A stretch of 40,826 nt of DNA, taken from NCBI GenBank assembly GCA_045649685.1, contig JAZRQJ010000003.1, positions 1 to 40,826 of the forward strand, given 5' to 3'. The notes below the pieces were generated by a model. The model saw only the letters and a program-made list of their open reading frames with translations, was not told the DNA's origin and did no database searches. Positions within the stretch are counted from its first letter, which is position 1. Each line of letters opens with the position of its first letter. The position numbers were made by a program, and so were the translations under genes. This DNA is from RUG12519 sp045649685 (GTDB lineage Bacteria; Bacillota; Clostridia; Oscillospirales; Ruminococcaceae). Shown in pieces: positions 16,251-25,209 of this stretch.

Positions 16251-17090
16251 ATGTTTAAAATCATAAGAAAGAAAATTTTACATAGTACAATATCTTTAAT
16301 GGAAATAAAAGCCCCCATTGTAGCAAATAAAGCTAAGCCTGGGCAATTTATAATATTAAGAGTAGACAAAGATGGTGAACGCATTCCACTAACCATTGCA
16401 GATTGTAATAAAAAATCTGGCACAATAACTATAATATTTCAGATAGTTGGAGCAACGACAAAACAACTAAATTGTCTTAATGAAAACGACTATATTCATG
16501 ACGTAGTTGGTCCTTTGGGCAAGGCTTCAAAATTGGATAATTTAAAAAAAGTTGCTGTAATAGGTGGAGGTGTTGGATGTGCAATAGCATATCCAACTGC
16601 AAAATATTTACATTCACAAAACACAGTTGTTCATTCAATTATAGGTTTTAGAAATAAAGAATTAGTTATTTTGAAAGATGAATTTGAGAAAATTTCAGAC
16701 AAATTAATACTTATGAGCGATGATGGATCCATTGGAAACAAAGGACTCGTAACAGAAGCCTTAGAAAAGCTTATACAAAATGGTGAAGAATATGATGAAA
16801 TAATCGCTATTGGCCCTTTGATAATGATGAAATTTGTTTGTCAATTAACAAAAAAATACAATATAAAAACAATTGTATCAATGAACCCAATAATGATAGA
16901 TGGAACAGGAATGTGTGGAGGGTGCAGGATAACCGTTGGAGGAAAAACAAAATTTGCCTGTGTAGATGGACCAGATTTTGATGGACATTTAATTGATTTT
17001 GATGAAGCAATACATAAGTCCAAAATGTATAGAAATTTTGAACAAAAGTCATATGAAAAAACTTGCAATCTTTTCGAAGGAGTAAATTAA
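16251..17090 (+). CDS. nfnA: NfnA, small subunit of electron-bifurcating transhydrogenase
   Basis: A 279-residue ferredoxin-NADP reductase-type protein, the NADH-binding subunit of NfnAB. NfnAB couples NADH and reduced ferredoxin to reduction of two NADP+ in the cytoplasm. It has an FAD-binding beta barrel (1-95, RIPLTIAD), the NAD-binding GGGVGCAIAYPTAK, and C-terminal cysteines in GTGMCGGCRITVGG and FACVDGP that bind a [2Fe-2S] cluster. Pyrimidine PyrK and sulfide dehydrogenase SudB share this fold, but the NfnB gene directly downstream decides the call. The ATG follows TTGGAGG. Confidence 0.93.
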   Translation: MFKIIRKKILHSTISLMEIKAPIVANKAKPGQFIILRVDKDGERIPLTIADCNKKSGTITIIFQIVGATTKQLNCLNENDYIHDVVGPLGKASKLDNLKKVAVIGGGVGCAIAYPTAKYLHSQNTVVHSIIGFRNKELVILKDEFEKISDKLILMSDDGSIGNKGLVTEALEKLIQNGEEYDEIIAIGPLIMMKFVCQLTKKYNIKTIVSMNPIMIDGTGMCGGCRITVGGKTKFACVDGPDFDGHLIDFDEAIHKSKMYRNFEQKSYEKTCNLFEGVN

Positions 17091-17092
17091 AA

Positions 17093-18484
17093 ATGCCAAA
17101 TATGAGCTTAGAAAAAAACAAAATGCCTCATCAAGATCCTTCTGATAGAATCACAAATTTTGATGAAGTAGCTTTAGGATATACTGAAGAACAAGCACTC
17201 GATGAAGCAAATAGATGCCTACACTGCAAGAACAAACCTTGCACATCAATGTGTCCTGTTTCTATAGATATACCTAATTTCATTGCTAAGATAAAAGAAA
17301 AAAATTATGAAGAAGCATATGAAATAATAAGAAAATCATCTTCTTTGCCAGCCGTCTGCGGTCGTGTTTGTCCACAAGAAGTACAGTGTGAAAGTAAATG
17401 TGTAAGGGGAATTAAAGGCGAACCAGTTGCAATAGGACGTCTAGAAAGATTTGTTGCAGACTGGCATAACAAAAATGTAAAGAAACAGCCTAAAATAAAA
17501 AGCAACGACAATTATAAAGTAGCAATTGTAGGTTCTGGTCCTGCTGGTTTAACTTGTGCTGGAGATCTAGCAGAAAAAGGATATCAAGTAACTATATTTG
17601 AAGCGCTTCATGTTCCAGGCGGTGTATTAGTATATGGCATTCCCGAATTTAGATTGCCTAAAAATATTGTTGAAAAAGAATTACAAAATTTGAAAAATAT
17701 AGGTGTAGAAATAAAAACAAATATAGTAATTGGTAATAGTTTAACTGTAGATGAACTTTTTGAGCAAGGCTATAAATCTATATTTATTGGTTCAGGCGCA
17801 GGACTTCCCCGCTTTATGAATATTCCAGGAGAAAATTTAAATGGAGTCTACTCTGCCAACGAATTTTTAACTAGAATAAATCTCATGAAAGCCTATATGC
17901 CAAGCTCAAAAACACCTATAAAGAAATGTAGAAAGGTCGCCGTAGTTGGCGGAGGAAATGTTGCAATGGATGCTGCTAGATCGGCAAAACGTCTTGGTGC
18001 TGAAGAAGTATATATAATATACAGAAGAAGTGAAAAAGAAATGCCAGCAAGACTAGAAGAAATTGAACATGCCAAAGAAGAAGGAATAATTTTTAAGACT
18101 TTGTGCAATCCAGTAGCAATACACGGCGATTCCAATTATTTTGTAGATAAAATAATATGTTCTGAAATGACCTTAGGCGAACCAGATAAATCTGGCCGAA
18201 GACGTCCTATAAAAAAAGAAAATAGTGATTTCGAAATAGACGTAGATTGTGTAATAGTATCTATAGGAACATCACCTAATCCACTAATAAAAAACAATAC
18301 ACCAGGTCTCAACACAAATGATTGGGGTGGATTGATAGTAAATAAACAAACTTGCTTAACTTCCAGAAAAGGAGTTTACGCAGGTGGTGATGTAGTAACT
18401 GGCGCTGCCACAGTAATTTTAGCTATGGGAGCTGGAAAAACTGCAGCAAAAGCAATAGACGATTATTTATCAAACTTAAACTAG
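17093..18484 (+). CDS. nfnB: NfnB, large subunit of electron-bifurcating transhydrogenase
   Basis: A 463-residue GltD-like flavoprotein. The ATG at 17093 lies two bases after the nfnA stop, with GAAGGAG inside the nfnA end. An upstream in-frame ATG (17063) would overlap nfnA and lacks a site. The N-terminal cysteines CLHCKNKPC and CPVSIDIP, then CGRVCPQEVQCESKCVRG, match the two [4Fe-4S] clusters. FAD binds at GSGPAGLTCAGDLAEKGY and NADPH at VVGGGNVAMDAARSAKRLG. It is often annotated as glutamate synthase small chain, but the partner NfnA and absence of gltB point to NfnB. Confidence 0.93.
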   Translation: MPNMSLEKNKMPHQDPSDRITNFDEVALGYTEEQALDEANRCLHCKNKPCTSMCPVSIDIPNFIAKIKEKNYEEAYEIIRKSSSLPAVCGRVCPQEVQCESKCVRGIKGEPVAIGRLERFVADWHNKNVKKQPKIKSNDNYKVAIVGSGPAGLTCAGDLAEKGYQVTIFEALHVPGGVLVYGIPEFRLPKNIVEKELQNLKNIGVEIKTNIVIGNSLTVDELFEQGYKSIFIGSGAGLPRFMNIPGENLNGVYSANEFLTRINLMKAYMPSSKTPIKKCRKVAVVGGGNVAMDAARSAKRLGAEEVYIIYRRSEKEMPARLEEIEHAKEEGIIFKTLCNPVAIHGDSNYFVDKIICSEMTLGEPDKSGRRRPIKKENSDFEIDVDCVIVSIGTSPNPLIKNNTPGLNTNDWGGLIVNKQTCLTSRKGVYAGGDVVTGAATVILAMGAGKTAAKAIDDYLSNLN

Positions 18485-18522
18485 TAACAATATACAATTT
18501 ATAATTTTTAGGGAGAGGTTTT

Positions 18523-18792
18523 ATGAAGGCTATTATAACTGTTATGGGTAAAGATCAGGTAGGAATTCTTGCCAAAATAAGTACCATGTGTGCAAACTAT
18601 AATTCAAATGTACTAGAAGTTAACCAAAACATAATAAATACCATGTTCAATATGATTATGGTTGTTGACATAGATAATATAAAATCTAGTTTGAAAGAAT
18701 TTAAAGAAGAAATGGAAAATGTTGGTAAAGAATTAGGCATGAAAATTCACGTTATGCACGAAGATATTTTTAATTCTATGCACAAAATATAA
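18523..18792 (+). CDS. ACT domain protein (UPF0237)
   Basis: An 89-residue stand-alone ACT domain: KAIITVMGKDQVGILAKIST, then NVLEVNQNI and MFNMIMVVDI. The ATG follows GGGAGAGG. ACT domains bind small ligands, often amino acids, and in Firmicutes this small protein almost always precedes a UPF0210 gene, as here (18 bases apart). It probably senses a ligand for, or modulates, that partner; the biochemical role is not established. It lies only 38 bases after nfnB and may share its transcript. Confidence 0.92.
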   Translation: MKAIITVMGKDQVGILAKISTMCANYNSNVLEVNQNIINTMFNMIMVVDIDNIKSSLKEFKEEMENVGKELGMKIHVMHEDIFNSMHKI

Positions 18793-18810
18793 AAGGGAGA
18801 AAAACATTTC

Positions 18811-20166
18811 ATGATTAATACAAATAATATTATGGAAACAATAGCTATGATCGAAAATGAAAATTTGGATATACGGACTGTTACTATGGGAATTTCCCTT
18901 TTAGACTGCATCCATCCATCTATCGACATAGCCTGCGAGAAAGTATATGATAAAATATGCAAAAAAGCTGAAAATTTAGTTAGTGTGTGCGAGAACATAT
19001 CAAGTAAATATGGTATACCTATAATTAACAAAAGAATTGCCGTTACTCCCATATCTATAATATCATCATGCACTAAACAAAATCCAATTAAATTTGCATA
19101 TACTCTTGAAAAAGTTGCAAAAACATGTAACGTAGATTTTATTGGTGGCTACTCTGCACTAGTACAAAAAGGATTTTCAGCCGGTGACAAAGAATTAATA
19201 GAATCTATTCCATACGCTTTATCAGAAACCAATTATATTTGTTCATCAGTGAATATTGGTTCAACAAAATCCGGTATAAATATGGATGCTGTTGCATTAA
19301 TGGGAAAAACAATTAAAAAAACAGCTGAAATGACATCAGATAGAAATTGTATTGGCGCAGCAAAACTGGTAGTGTTTTGTAATGCTCCAGATGATAATCC
19401 TTTTATGGCAGGAGCTTTTCATGGACCTGGTGAACCAGACTGCATTATTAATGTAGGAGTATCTGGTCCAGGAGCGGTGCATTCCGCAATAAAAAAATGT
19501 CCAAATTCGAATATAACTGAAATTTCAGAAGTAATCAAGAAAACAGCATTTAAGATAACAAGAGCTGGAATGCTGGTGGGAACAGAAGCGGCTAAATCAT
19601 TAAATATGCCATTTGGCATTGTAGATTTATCTTTAGCCCCTACCCCAGCCATTGGCGATTCTGTAGCACACATATTGGAAGAAATTGGATTAGAAAAATG
19701 TGGCTGTCCTGGAACTACGGCAACTTTAGCAATGCTTAACGATGCCGTAAAAAAGGGTGGCGTAATGGCCTCCTCAAAAGTTGGTGGATTATCTGGCGCT
19801 TTTATACCTGTAACAGAAGACGCTGGCATGATTGACGCAGCCAGATGCGGAACATTAAAGATAGAAAAACTTGAAGCCATGACTGCGGTATGCTCTGTTG
19901 GCTTAGATATGATAGTTATTCCTGGTGATTCATCACCAGAAACAATATCTGCAATAATAGCAGATGAAGCAGCAATTGGAATGATAAATTCAAAAACAAC
20001 GGCAGTAAGGTTAATTCCAGCTATAAATAAATCTATAGGCGAAGAACTTGAATTTGGTGGATTGTTGGGTTCAGGTCCAGTTATGAATGTATGCCAATCC
20101 TCCCCTGCAAAATTCATATCACGTGGCGGAACAATACCTGCTCCAATACAAAGCTTAAAAAATTAA
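18811..20166 (+). CDS. UPF0210 (DUF711, PFL-like) protein
   Basis: A 451-residue cytoplasmic protein. AAAGGGAG precedes the ATG. It matches the conserved UPF0210 family across its length, with the glycine-rich segments MAGAFHGPGEPDCIINVGVS and VGLDMIVIPGDSS and an ending of SRGGTIPAPIQSLKN. The family is structurally related to pyruvate formate-lyase barrels but lacks the glycyl radical machinery, and its reaction is unknown. Its strict pairing with the ACT-domain protein suggests ligand-controlled activity. Confidence 0.92.
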   Translation: MINTNNIMETIAMIENENLDIRTVTMGISLLDCIHPSIDIACEKVYDKICKKAENLVSVCENISSKYGIPIINKRIAVTPISIISSCTKQNPIKFAYTLEKVAKTCNVDFIGGYSALVQKGFSAGDKELIESIPYALSETNYICSSVNIGSTKSGINMDAVALMGKTIKKTAEMTSDRNCIGAAKLVVFCNAPDDNPFMAGAFHGPGEPDCIINVGVSGPGAVHSAIKKCPNSNITEISEVIKKTAFKITRAGMLVGTEAAKSLNMPFGIVDLSLAPTPAIGDSVAHILEEIGLEKCGCPGTTATLAMLNDAVKKGGVMASSKVGGLSGAFIPVTEDAGMIDAARCGTLKIEKLEAMTAVCSVGLDMIVIPGDSSPETISAIIADEAAIGMINSKTTAVRLIPAINKSIGEELEFGGLLGSGPVMNVCQSSPAKFISRGGTIPAPIQSLKN

Positions 20167-20285
20167 AACAAAATATATTTAACTTAGTATAAATCAAAAA
20201 ATTAATAACTACTAATAATAGATGTATTTGTGCACATTTCACAAAAACCATAAAATTTCATCATTTTTTTTGTGTTTATAATTTC

Positions 20286-20314
20286 TTGTTAAAAAATCAT
20301 AAATGTGATAGAAT
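20286..20314 (+). promoter_or_regulatory. Promoter of the V-ATPase operon
   Basis: TTGTTA (20286-20291), 17 bases, TAGAAT (20309-20314), about 60 bases before the first gene. The preceding 100 bases hold no gene or clear terminator for the UPF0210 transcript. Confidence 0.65.
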
Positions 20315-20376
20315 GTACTGTATCAATCATGGTGATATTTTACATAAAATAAGACTTAAAATTAGGAGTGAGCTTT

Positions 20377-20688
20377 ATGGATCAATTAATAACAGAAGTT
20401 TTGAAGATTGACAAAATTGCTCAAGAAAAGATTACGTTAGCAAAAAGTGAAAATAGCAAAATATTAAAAAATATAGGTAAGAAAAAACAAGATATTATTG
20501 AATCTATTCAAAATGAAGCGAATAAAAAATTATCTGATGTTGAAAAATATGAAATAGAAGTTTTTGAAAAACAAGTTTCAATGTTAGAGCAAAAACATAA
20601 ATCAGATTTAAAGAATTTAGAACAAATATATGAAGAAAATTGTAAAAAGTGGGTTAAAGACATAGTATCCAATACACTATCACAATAA
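20377..20688 (+). CDS. ntpF: V-type ATPase peripheral stalk subunit (G/H, NtpF-like)
   Basis: A 103-residue, almost wholly helical, highly charged protein with a coiled-coil pattern (IAQEKITLAKSENSKIL, then LEQKHKSDLKNLEQIYEENC). The ATG at 20377 follows TAGGAG at good spacing; the GTG just upstream overlaps that site. As first gene of a V-ATPase operon it should pair with subunit E in the peripheral stalk. Sequence is weakly conserved in this family, so position in the operon carries much of the call. Confidence 0.85.
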   Translation: MDQLITEVLKIDKIAQEKITLAKSENSKILKNIGKKKQDIIESIQNEANKKLSDVEKYEIEVFEKQVSMLEQKHKSDLKNLEQIYEENCKKWVKDIVSNTLSQ

Positions 20689-20726
20689 ATTCAGTAATAT
20701 ATAGTTACAAAGAAGGATGATTAAAA

Positions 20727-21785
20727 ATGTCTATTTTTTCTGATAATGTGGTTATTTCCAAAACTCGAACTATGTATGGAAACATGTTAAAATCCAAACA
20801 ATATGAAGATCTTATTACTTGCAAAAGTGTTCCAGATATTGCCACATATCTTAAAAGTAATACAACATATTCAAATATATTAGCTAACGTGAATGAAGTT
20901 ACTATTCACAGAGGCCAATTAGAAGATTTGCTCAGAAAACAAGCTTTTGAGAATTATTCAAAAATATATCATTATTTAAATAACAATAATAATGAAAATG
21001 ATATGTTCAAAATGATAATCGAAGAATTTGAAATACTTGAAATATTACGAATGATATTGTTGCTAAAGGCAAATAATCCTAATGAATACATTGTTTCATT
21101 ACCTGGATTTCTTATATCAAAATGTCGTATTGATCTACTGAAATTAGCTAAAGTTAGGTCTTTTGATGATTTGCTTGAATGTTTATCTAGCACTCATTAC
21201 TACAAAATATTATTGAATAATAAACCAACAGAAGAAAGTCCAAAAATCGATTATATTTCTTGTGAACACTCGATGTATAATCACTTCTTCAAACGGTTAT
21301 ATAATATGATAAACAATAAAACAAAAAAATCTGAAAAAATAGAACTAAACCATCTAGTGGGAACCCGATTAGATAATTTAAATATGTGCAATATATACAG
21401 GGAAAAAATCTTATTTAAGTCTGATCCTAAACAGATAAAGAAACGAATTTTCCCGTTTTTCAGATTACTTACTAAAGATAAAATTGAAAAGGTTATATCT
21501 TCTTCAGATTCAGATCAGATGAACAAATTAATAAAAGAATTATTTGCAAATGATGATAAAATAAGTAAGATATCTGACAAAGAAGTTTGCTATATAGAAA
21601 ACTACACTTCCAGAATTAAACATAAGTTATGCAAACATTATTTACACTTATCAAACAATGTTTCTACAGTATTTTATGCATTTTATGTTTTATCTCAAAT
21701 AGAAATTTCAAACTTAATTTATATCATTGAAGGTATACGCTATAAAGTACCTCCAAGTGAAATCAAAAACTTGTTGGTAAAATAA
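20727..21785 (+). CDS. ntpC: V-type ATPase subunit C (d-like)
   Basis: A 352-residue helical protein of the V-ATPase C/AC39 family, which links the central stalk to the membrane ring. Recognisable features are the RTMYGNMLKSKQYEDLI start, repeated three-helix units, and the end IYIIEGIRYKVPPSEIKNLL, which is characteristic of the family. The ATG follows GAAGGATG. It lies between the stalk gene and subunit I. Confidence 0.9.
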   Translation: MSIFSDNVVISKTRTMYGNMLKSKQYEDLITCKSVPDIATYLKSNTTYSNILANVNEVTIHRGQLEDLLRKQAFENYSKIYHYLNNNNNENDMFKMIIEEFEILEILRMILLLKANNPNEYIVSLPGFLISKCRIDLLKLAKVRSFDDLLECLSSTHYYKILLNNKPTEESPKIDYISCEHSMYNHFFKRLYNMINNKTKKSEKIELNHLVGTRLDNLNMCNIYREKILFKSDPKQIKKRIFPFFRLLTKDKIEKVISSSDSDQMNKLIKELFANDDKISKISDKEVCYIENYTSRIKHKLCKHYLHLSNNVSTVFYAFYVLSQIEISNLIYIIEGIRYKVPPSEIKNLLVK

Positions 21786-21806
21786 AATTAAAGGAGGTGT
21801 TATTTT

Positions 21807-23756
21807 ATGGCTATAGATACCATGTCTTTTGTAAATATTATAGGAACAGTATCAAACTTAAATGAAACATTACTTAGAATAGTGAAATGTGAAATGTTTC
21901 ATCCAGAAAATGTTGATGAAAAATCAAAAATTGATGGATTTAGTAATTTAAGTGAACAAAATCCATACACTAATGTTTTAAACAAAATAAATAAAATACT
22001 TTTAATGTTAAATATTGAACCTCAATTTGAAGATTATCAATCATTAGAATTAGATGATAATACGTATAATTTTGTAGACGAAGTTTTTGATAAGATCAGT
22101 AAAGACGTAAATGAAATTTCCAAATTAAATATAATGATTGATTTAATGAATCAGTCATTATTACAAATAAAACATATGTCTAAATTAAGTGTTAACATAG
22201 AAAACATTTTTAGAGCTAAATATTTAGACGTTCGATTTGGAAGAATGCCAATAGATAGTTATTTAAAATCTTCTTATTTTGATGATAAACTTTTCTTTTT
22301 TCTGCCACTCGATAAAGATACAGATTTTTGTTGGGGAATATATATTACACCTATTAAATATTCACTTGAAACATATAATTGCTTTAAATCATTATATTTT
22401 GAAGAATACTGTATACCAGACTATGTTCAAGGAACTCCTCAATTTGCAATCTCAAACATTGAATCTCAAATTGATGAAGAAAAAGCAAAATTGGAAAATA
22501 TACAATCTAGTATCGATGCATTTAAAAATAAAAATGAAAAACGTTTATTAAGACTGTACTGTAAAATAAAAATGCTTCACGATACTTTTTCATATAGAAA
22601 ATTTGCCGTAGTGGGTCGAAAAAAGTTTCACATAAATGGATTTGTTTCTCAAAATAATATTAGTACATTTACAAAAATGTTTGATGATGTATCGGGAGTA
22701 GTTGTTGAATCTTTGTCAACAGAAGAAAATAATAGTCATACTCCCCCTGTGAAACTAAAAACATGCTGGCTATTTAAACCTTTTGAAATGTATGTTTCAG
22801 CCTATGGACTACCAAGATATACAGATTTAAATCCATCAAGCTATATTGGTCTTGTGTATTGCATTTTGTTTGGTATCATGTTTGGTGATGTGGGACAAGG
22901 AATTGTTCTGTTTATCACAGGACTTTTAATATGGAAACTAAAGAAAAACGTGATAGGATTAATTTTAACTAGATGCTCCGTATTCAGTGTTTTGTGCGGT
23001 TTAGCCTATGGATCTTGTTTTGGATTTGAAGGACTCTTTTCAAACTTTTGGCAAATGGTAGGACTAGGTTCTGTATTTCCATTTAACATTTTAGAGTCAA
23101 CCAACTCAATGAAAATACTTATGTTTTCTCTTGTATTGGGTGTTGCTATAATAATTGTATCTATGATTATAAATATCTTTCTTAATTTAAAAAATCGTAA
23201 AATTGGAAATGCATTATTTTCTAATAATGGATTGGCTGGACTTACTGTATATGGAAGTTCATTAATAGCTATGATATTGATGATAGTTCTAAGTATAAAT
23301 GTTTTTAATCCTATATTTATAGTATGTGCTATTATTTTTCCATTATTTGTAATTTTTTTCAGCAAACCTTTATCAAACGCAATTGATAAAAGACTAAATA
23401 GCAATAACAAAGACAAGCTAGAAAAATTTAATGCAATAGATGCTTCTTTCGATATGATTGACATAATTTTAAGCTATTTTTCAAATACCCTTTCATTTTT
23501 GCGTGTAGGTGGATTAGCTCTAAGTCACGCAGCATTAATGTTGGTTGTTATAAAATTTTCTCATATGGCAGCAGGAACATTATTAAACCCAATAATCATA
23601 GTCATTGGAAATGTATTTGTTATAGGATTGGAAGGTCTTATAGTTTCCATACAAGCACTGCGTCTAATTTTCTACGAAATATTTAGTAGATTTTATAATT
23701 CAGATGGCAAACCATTTGAACCAGCTAAAGTAGTCTTTGAAAAAATTTCAAAATAA
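21807..23756 (+). CDS. ntpI: V-type ATPase subunit I (a-like)
   Basis: A 649-residue protein: a soluble N-terminal stalk (1-330, with a coiled coil near 215-250) and a C-terminal membrane domain of about seven helices. GIMFGDVGQGIVLF marks the first helices, and the essential arginine of the ion path is expected in FLRVGGLALSHAALMLVV. It forms the half-channels beside the proteolipid ring. AAAGGAGGTG precedes the ATG. Confidence 0.93.
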   Translation: MAIDTMSFVNIIGTVSNLNETLLRIVKCEMFHPENVDEKSKIDGFSNLSEQNPYTNVLNKINKILLMLNIEPQFEDYQSLELDDNTYNFVDEVFDKISKDVNEISKLNIMIDLMNQSLLQIKHMSKLSVNIENIFRAKYLDVRFGRMPIDSYLKSSYFDDKLFFFLPLDKDTDFCWGIYITPIKYSLETYNCFKSLYFEEYCIPDYVQGTPQFAISNIESQIDEEKAKLENIQSSIDAFKNKNEKRLLRLYCKIKMLHDTFSYRKFAVVGRKKFHINGFVSQNNISTFTKMFDDVSGVVVESLSTEENNSHTPPVKLKTCWLFKPFEMYVSAYGLPRYTDLNPSSYIGLVYCILFGIMFGDVGQGIVLFITGLLIWKLKKNVIGLILTRCSVFSVLCGLAYGSCFGFEGLFSNFWQMVGLGSVFPFNILESTNSMKILMFSLVLGVAIIIVSMIINIFLNLKNRKIGNALFSNNGLAGLTVYGSSLIAMILMIVLSINVFNPIFIVCAIIFPLFVIFFSKPLSNAIDKRLNSNNKDKLEKFNAIDASFDMIDIILSYFSNTLSFLRVGGLALSHAALMLVVIKFSHMAAGTLLNPIIIVIGNVFVIGLEGLIVSIQALRLIFYEIFSRFYNSDGKPFEPAKVVFEKISK

Positions 23757-23818
23757 TTTTAAAGACTTTATTATATATTAAAATTGTACAAAATTATTAA
23801 TTTTTGGAGGATTCGATC

Positions 23819-24250
23819 ATGAATATTCTTTTATTTGTTTTACCACTTTTTGCAATTGCATTGACATTAATTCCAATTGTTCCTATTTTAACATCAGCTA
23901 AAAATGGAGTTGCTGTCAAAAATCGTTTTATGCTACATTTATGTATGTTTTTCGGTATGCTAATTATAATATCTGTTGTAATGCTTGCAACAGGTATGGT
24001 TTCTGCAGCCGAAGCAGCTGAAACAGCAAAAAATGCTTCTAATAATGGTTTGAAATATATAGGTGCAGCATTATCAGTAGGAATTTCTGCAATTGGTGGA
24101 GGAATCGCTGTTGGAGGAGCTACTCCAGCTGCAATAGGTGCTTATAGTGAAAACCCAAAAACATTCGGTAAAGCTATGATATTTGTTGTTTTTGGTGAAG
24201 GAATTGCTCTATATGGACTTATTATTTCATTCTTAATATTACTATTCTAA
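23819..24250 (+). CDS. ntpK: V-type ATPase proteolipid subunit K
   Basis: A 143-residue ring subunit with four hydrophobic stretches. The ATG at 23819 follows GGAGG; the in-frame TTG before it overlaps the site. The ion-binding glutamate is in VVFGEGIALYGL of the last helix, with the glycine-rich partner helix GISAIGGGIAVGGATPAAIG. The first helical pair has no membrane carboxylate. I do not see the glutamine seen in the Na+ site of Enterococcus NtpK, but whether the ion is H+ or Na+ cannot be decided by eye. Confidence 0.93.
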   Translation: MNILLFVLPLFAIALTLIPIVPILTSAKNGVAVKNRFMLHLCMFFGMLIIISVVMLATGMVSAAEAAETAKNASNNGLKYIGAALSVGISAIGGGIAVGGATPAAIGAYSENPKTFGKAMIFVVFGEGIALYGLIISFLILLF

Positions 24251-24263
24251 GGAAGTGATTTTA

Positions 24264-24572
24264 ATGAAATTCTTCTGCATTAGTGATAATATTGATACAC
24301 AAATGGGAATGCGATTGGCCGGAATTGAAGGAACTGTGGTACATACTGTTGAGGAATTTAGCCGTGCTATTGACGAAACATGTAAAAACAAAGAAATAGC
24401 TATTGTTCTAATTTCACATAAACTTATGAGCCTTTGTCCTGAAAAAATCTACAATATAAAACTACATTGCAAATATCCCTTACTTGTAGAAATTCCCGAT
24501 CGCCACAGTAATTCTAATATAAGCGAAACTATAACGGAATATGTTCGTGAATCAATAGGTGTAAAAATATAA
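24264..24572 (+). CDS. ntpG: V-type ATPase subunit F (NtpG-like)
   Basis: A 102-residue central-stalk subunit. The ATG at 24264 lies 8 bases after AAGGAAG. The start FFCISDNIDTQMGMRLAGIE and the middle IAIVLISHKLMSL, then PLLVEIPDRH, match the Rossmann-like F subunit that sits with subunit D in the rotor. It lies 13 bases after subunit K. Confidence 0.92.
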   Translation: MKFFCISDNIDTQMGMRLAGIEGTVVHTVEEFSRAIDETCKNKEIAIVLISHKLMSLCPEKIYNIKLHCKYPLLVEIPDRHSNSNISETITEYVRESIGVKI

Positions 24573-24593
24573 ACGAGAAGAGTGTGTTCTATT

Positions 24594-25193
24594 ATGTCAT
24601 ATGATAAGCAAAAGCTTTTACGCTTTCAAGAAGCTATACTAGAAGATGCTGATGAAAAAATTGCTCGTATGAATCAAAATGTTTCCAAGTATGAGCAAAG
24701 AGAACTTAATAATACAAAGCAGCAAAAATTGGAAGAAATTTTCACCTATATGCAAAATCGTGTTAGGCATTTAAAGTCCGAATTTAACTATAAATTGACC
24801 AAAAAAAGTTTGGAGTTTAAAAAAGAAATTTTATCTTTCAGAAATGAACTTATAGAAAAAGTTATGAAACAATCTGAAAATGAAATATTAAATTTCGTAC
24901 ATTCAGATGAATACAAAAACTATTTGTTAAATAAAGTCAAACAAGTTTTTGATGAATTTAATTTTAATAATGCTAAAATTAAAATTAGGCGTGAAGATTT
25001 AAAGTTTAAAGAAGATATTTTAAACTGTGGAAATATATCTGAAGTATTAATAGATGATCATAATAAATTAGGTGGATTTATTGCATTTGATCCCAAATCT
25101 AATGTTATGATTGATAAAACAATTTCCACAATTCTTGATAATCAACGTCAACACTTTTTAAAAACTAGTGGACTTATAATAAAAAATGATTGA
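24594..25193 (+). CDS. ntpE: V-type ATPase subunit E (peripheral stalk)
   Basis: A 199-residue helical protein. The ATG at 24594 is preferred to an in-frame GTG at 24582, although its ribosome site (AGAAGAG) is weak. Long coiled coil over residues 5-100, then a small C-terminal globular part with GGFIAFDPKSNVMIDKTIST, the family signature. It pairs with the G/H-type stalk subunit to anchor the catalytic head. Confidence 0.88.
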   Translation: MSYDKQKLLRFQEAILEDADEKIARMNQNVSKYEQRELNNTKQQKLEEIFTYMQNRVRHLKSEFNYKLTKKSLEFKKEILSFRNELIEKVMKQSENEILNFVHSDEYKNYLLNKVKQVFDEFNFNNAKIKIRREDLKFKEDILNCGNISEVLIDDHNKLGGFIAFDPKSNVMIDKTISTILDNQRQHFLKTSGLIIKND

Positions 25194-25209
25194 AATGAGG
25201 TGAAAAAAT

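Noticed and set aside
19419..20117. 232-residue open frame antisense to UPF0210
   Set aside because: The sense frame is a fully conserved family; the antisense product is low-complexity and lacks a ribosome site.
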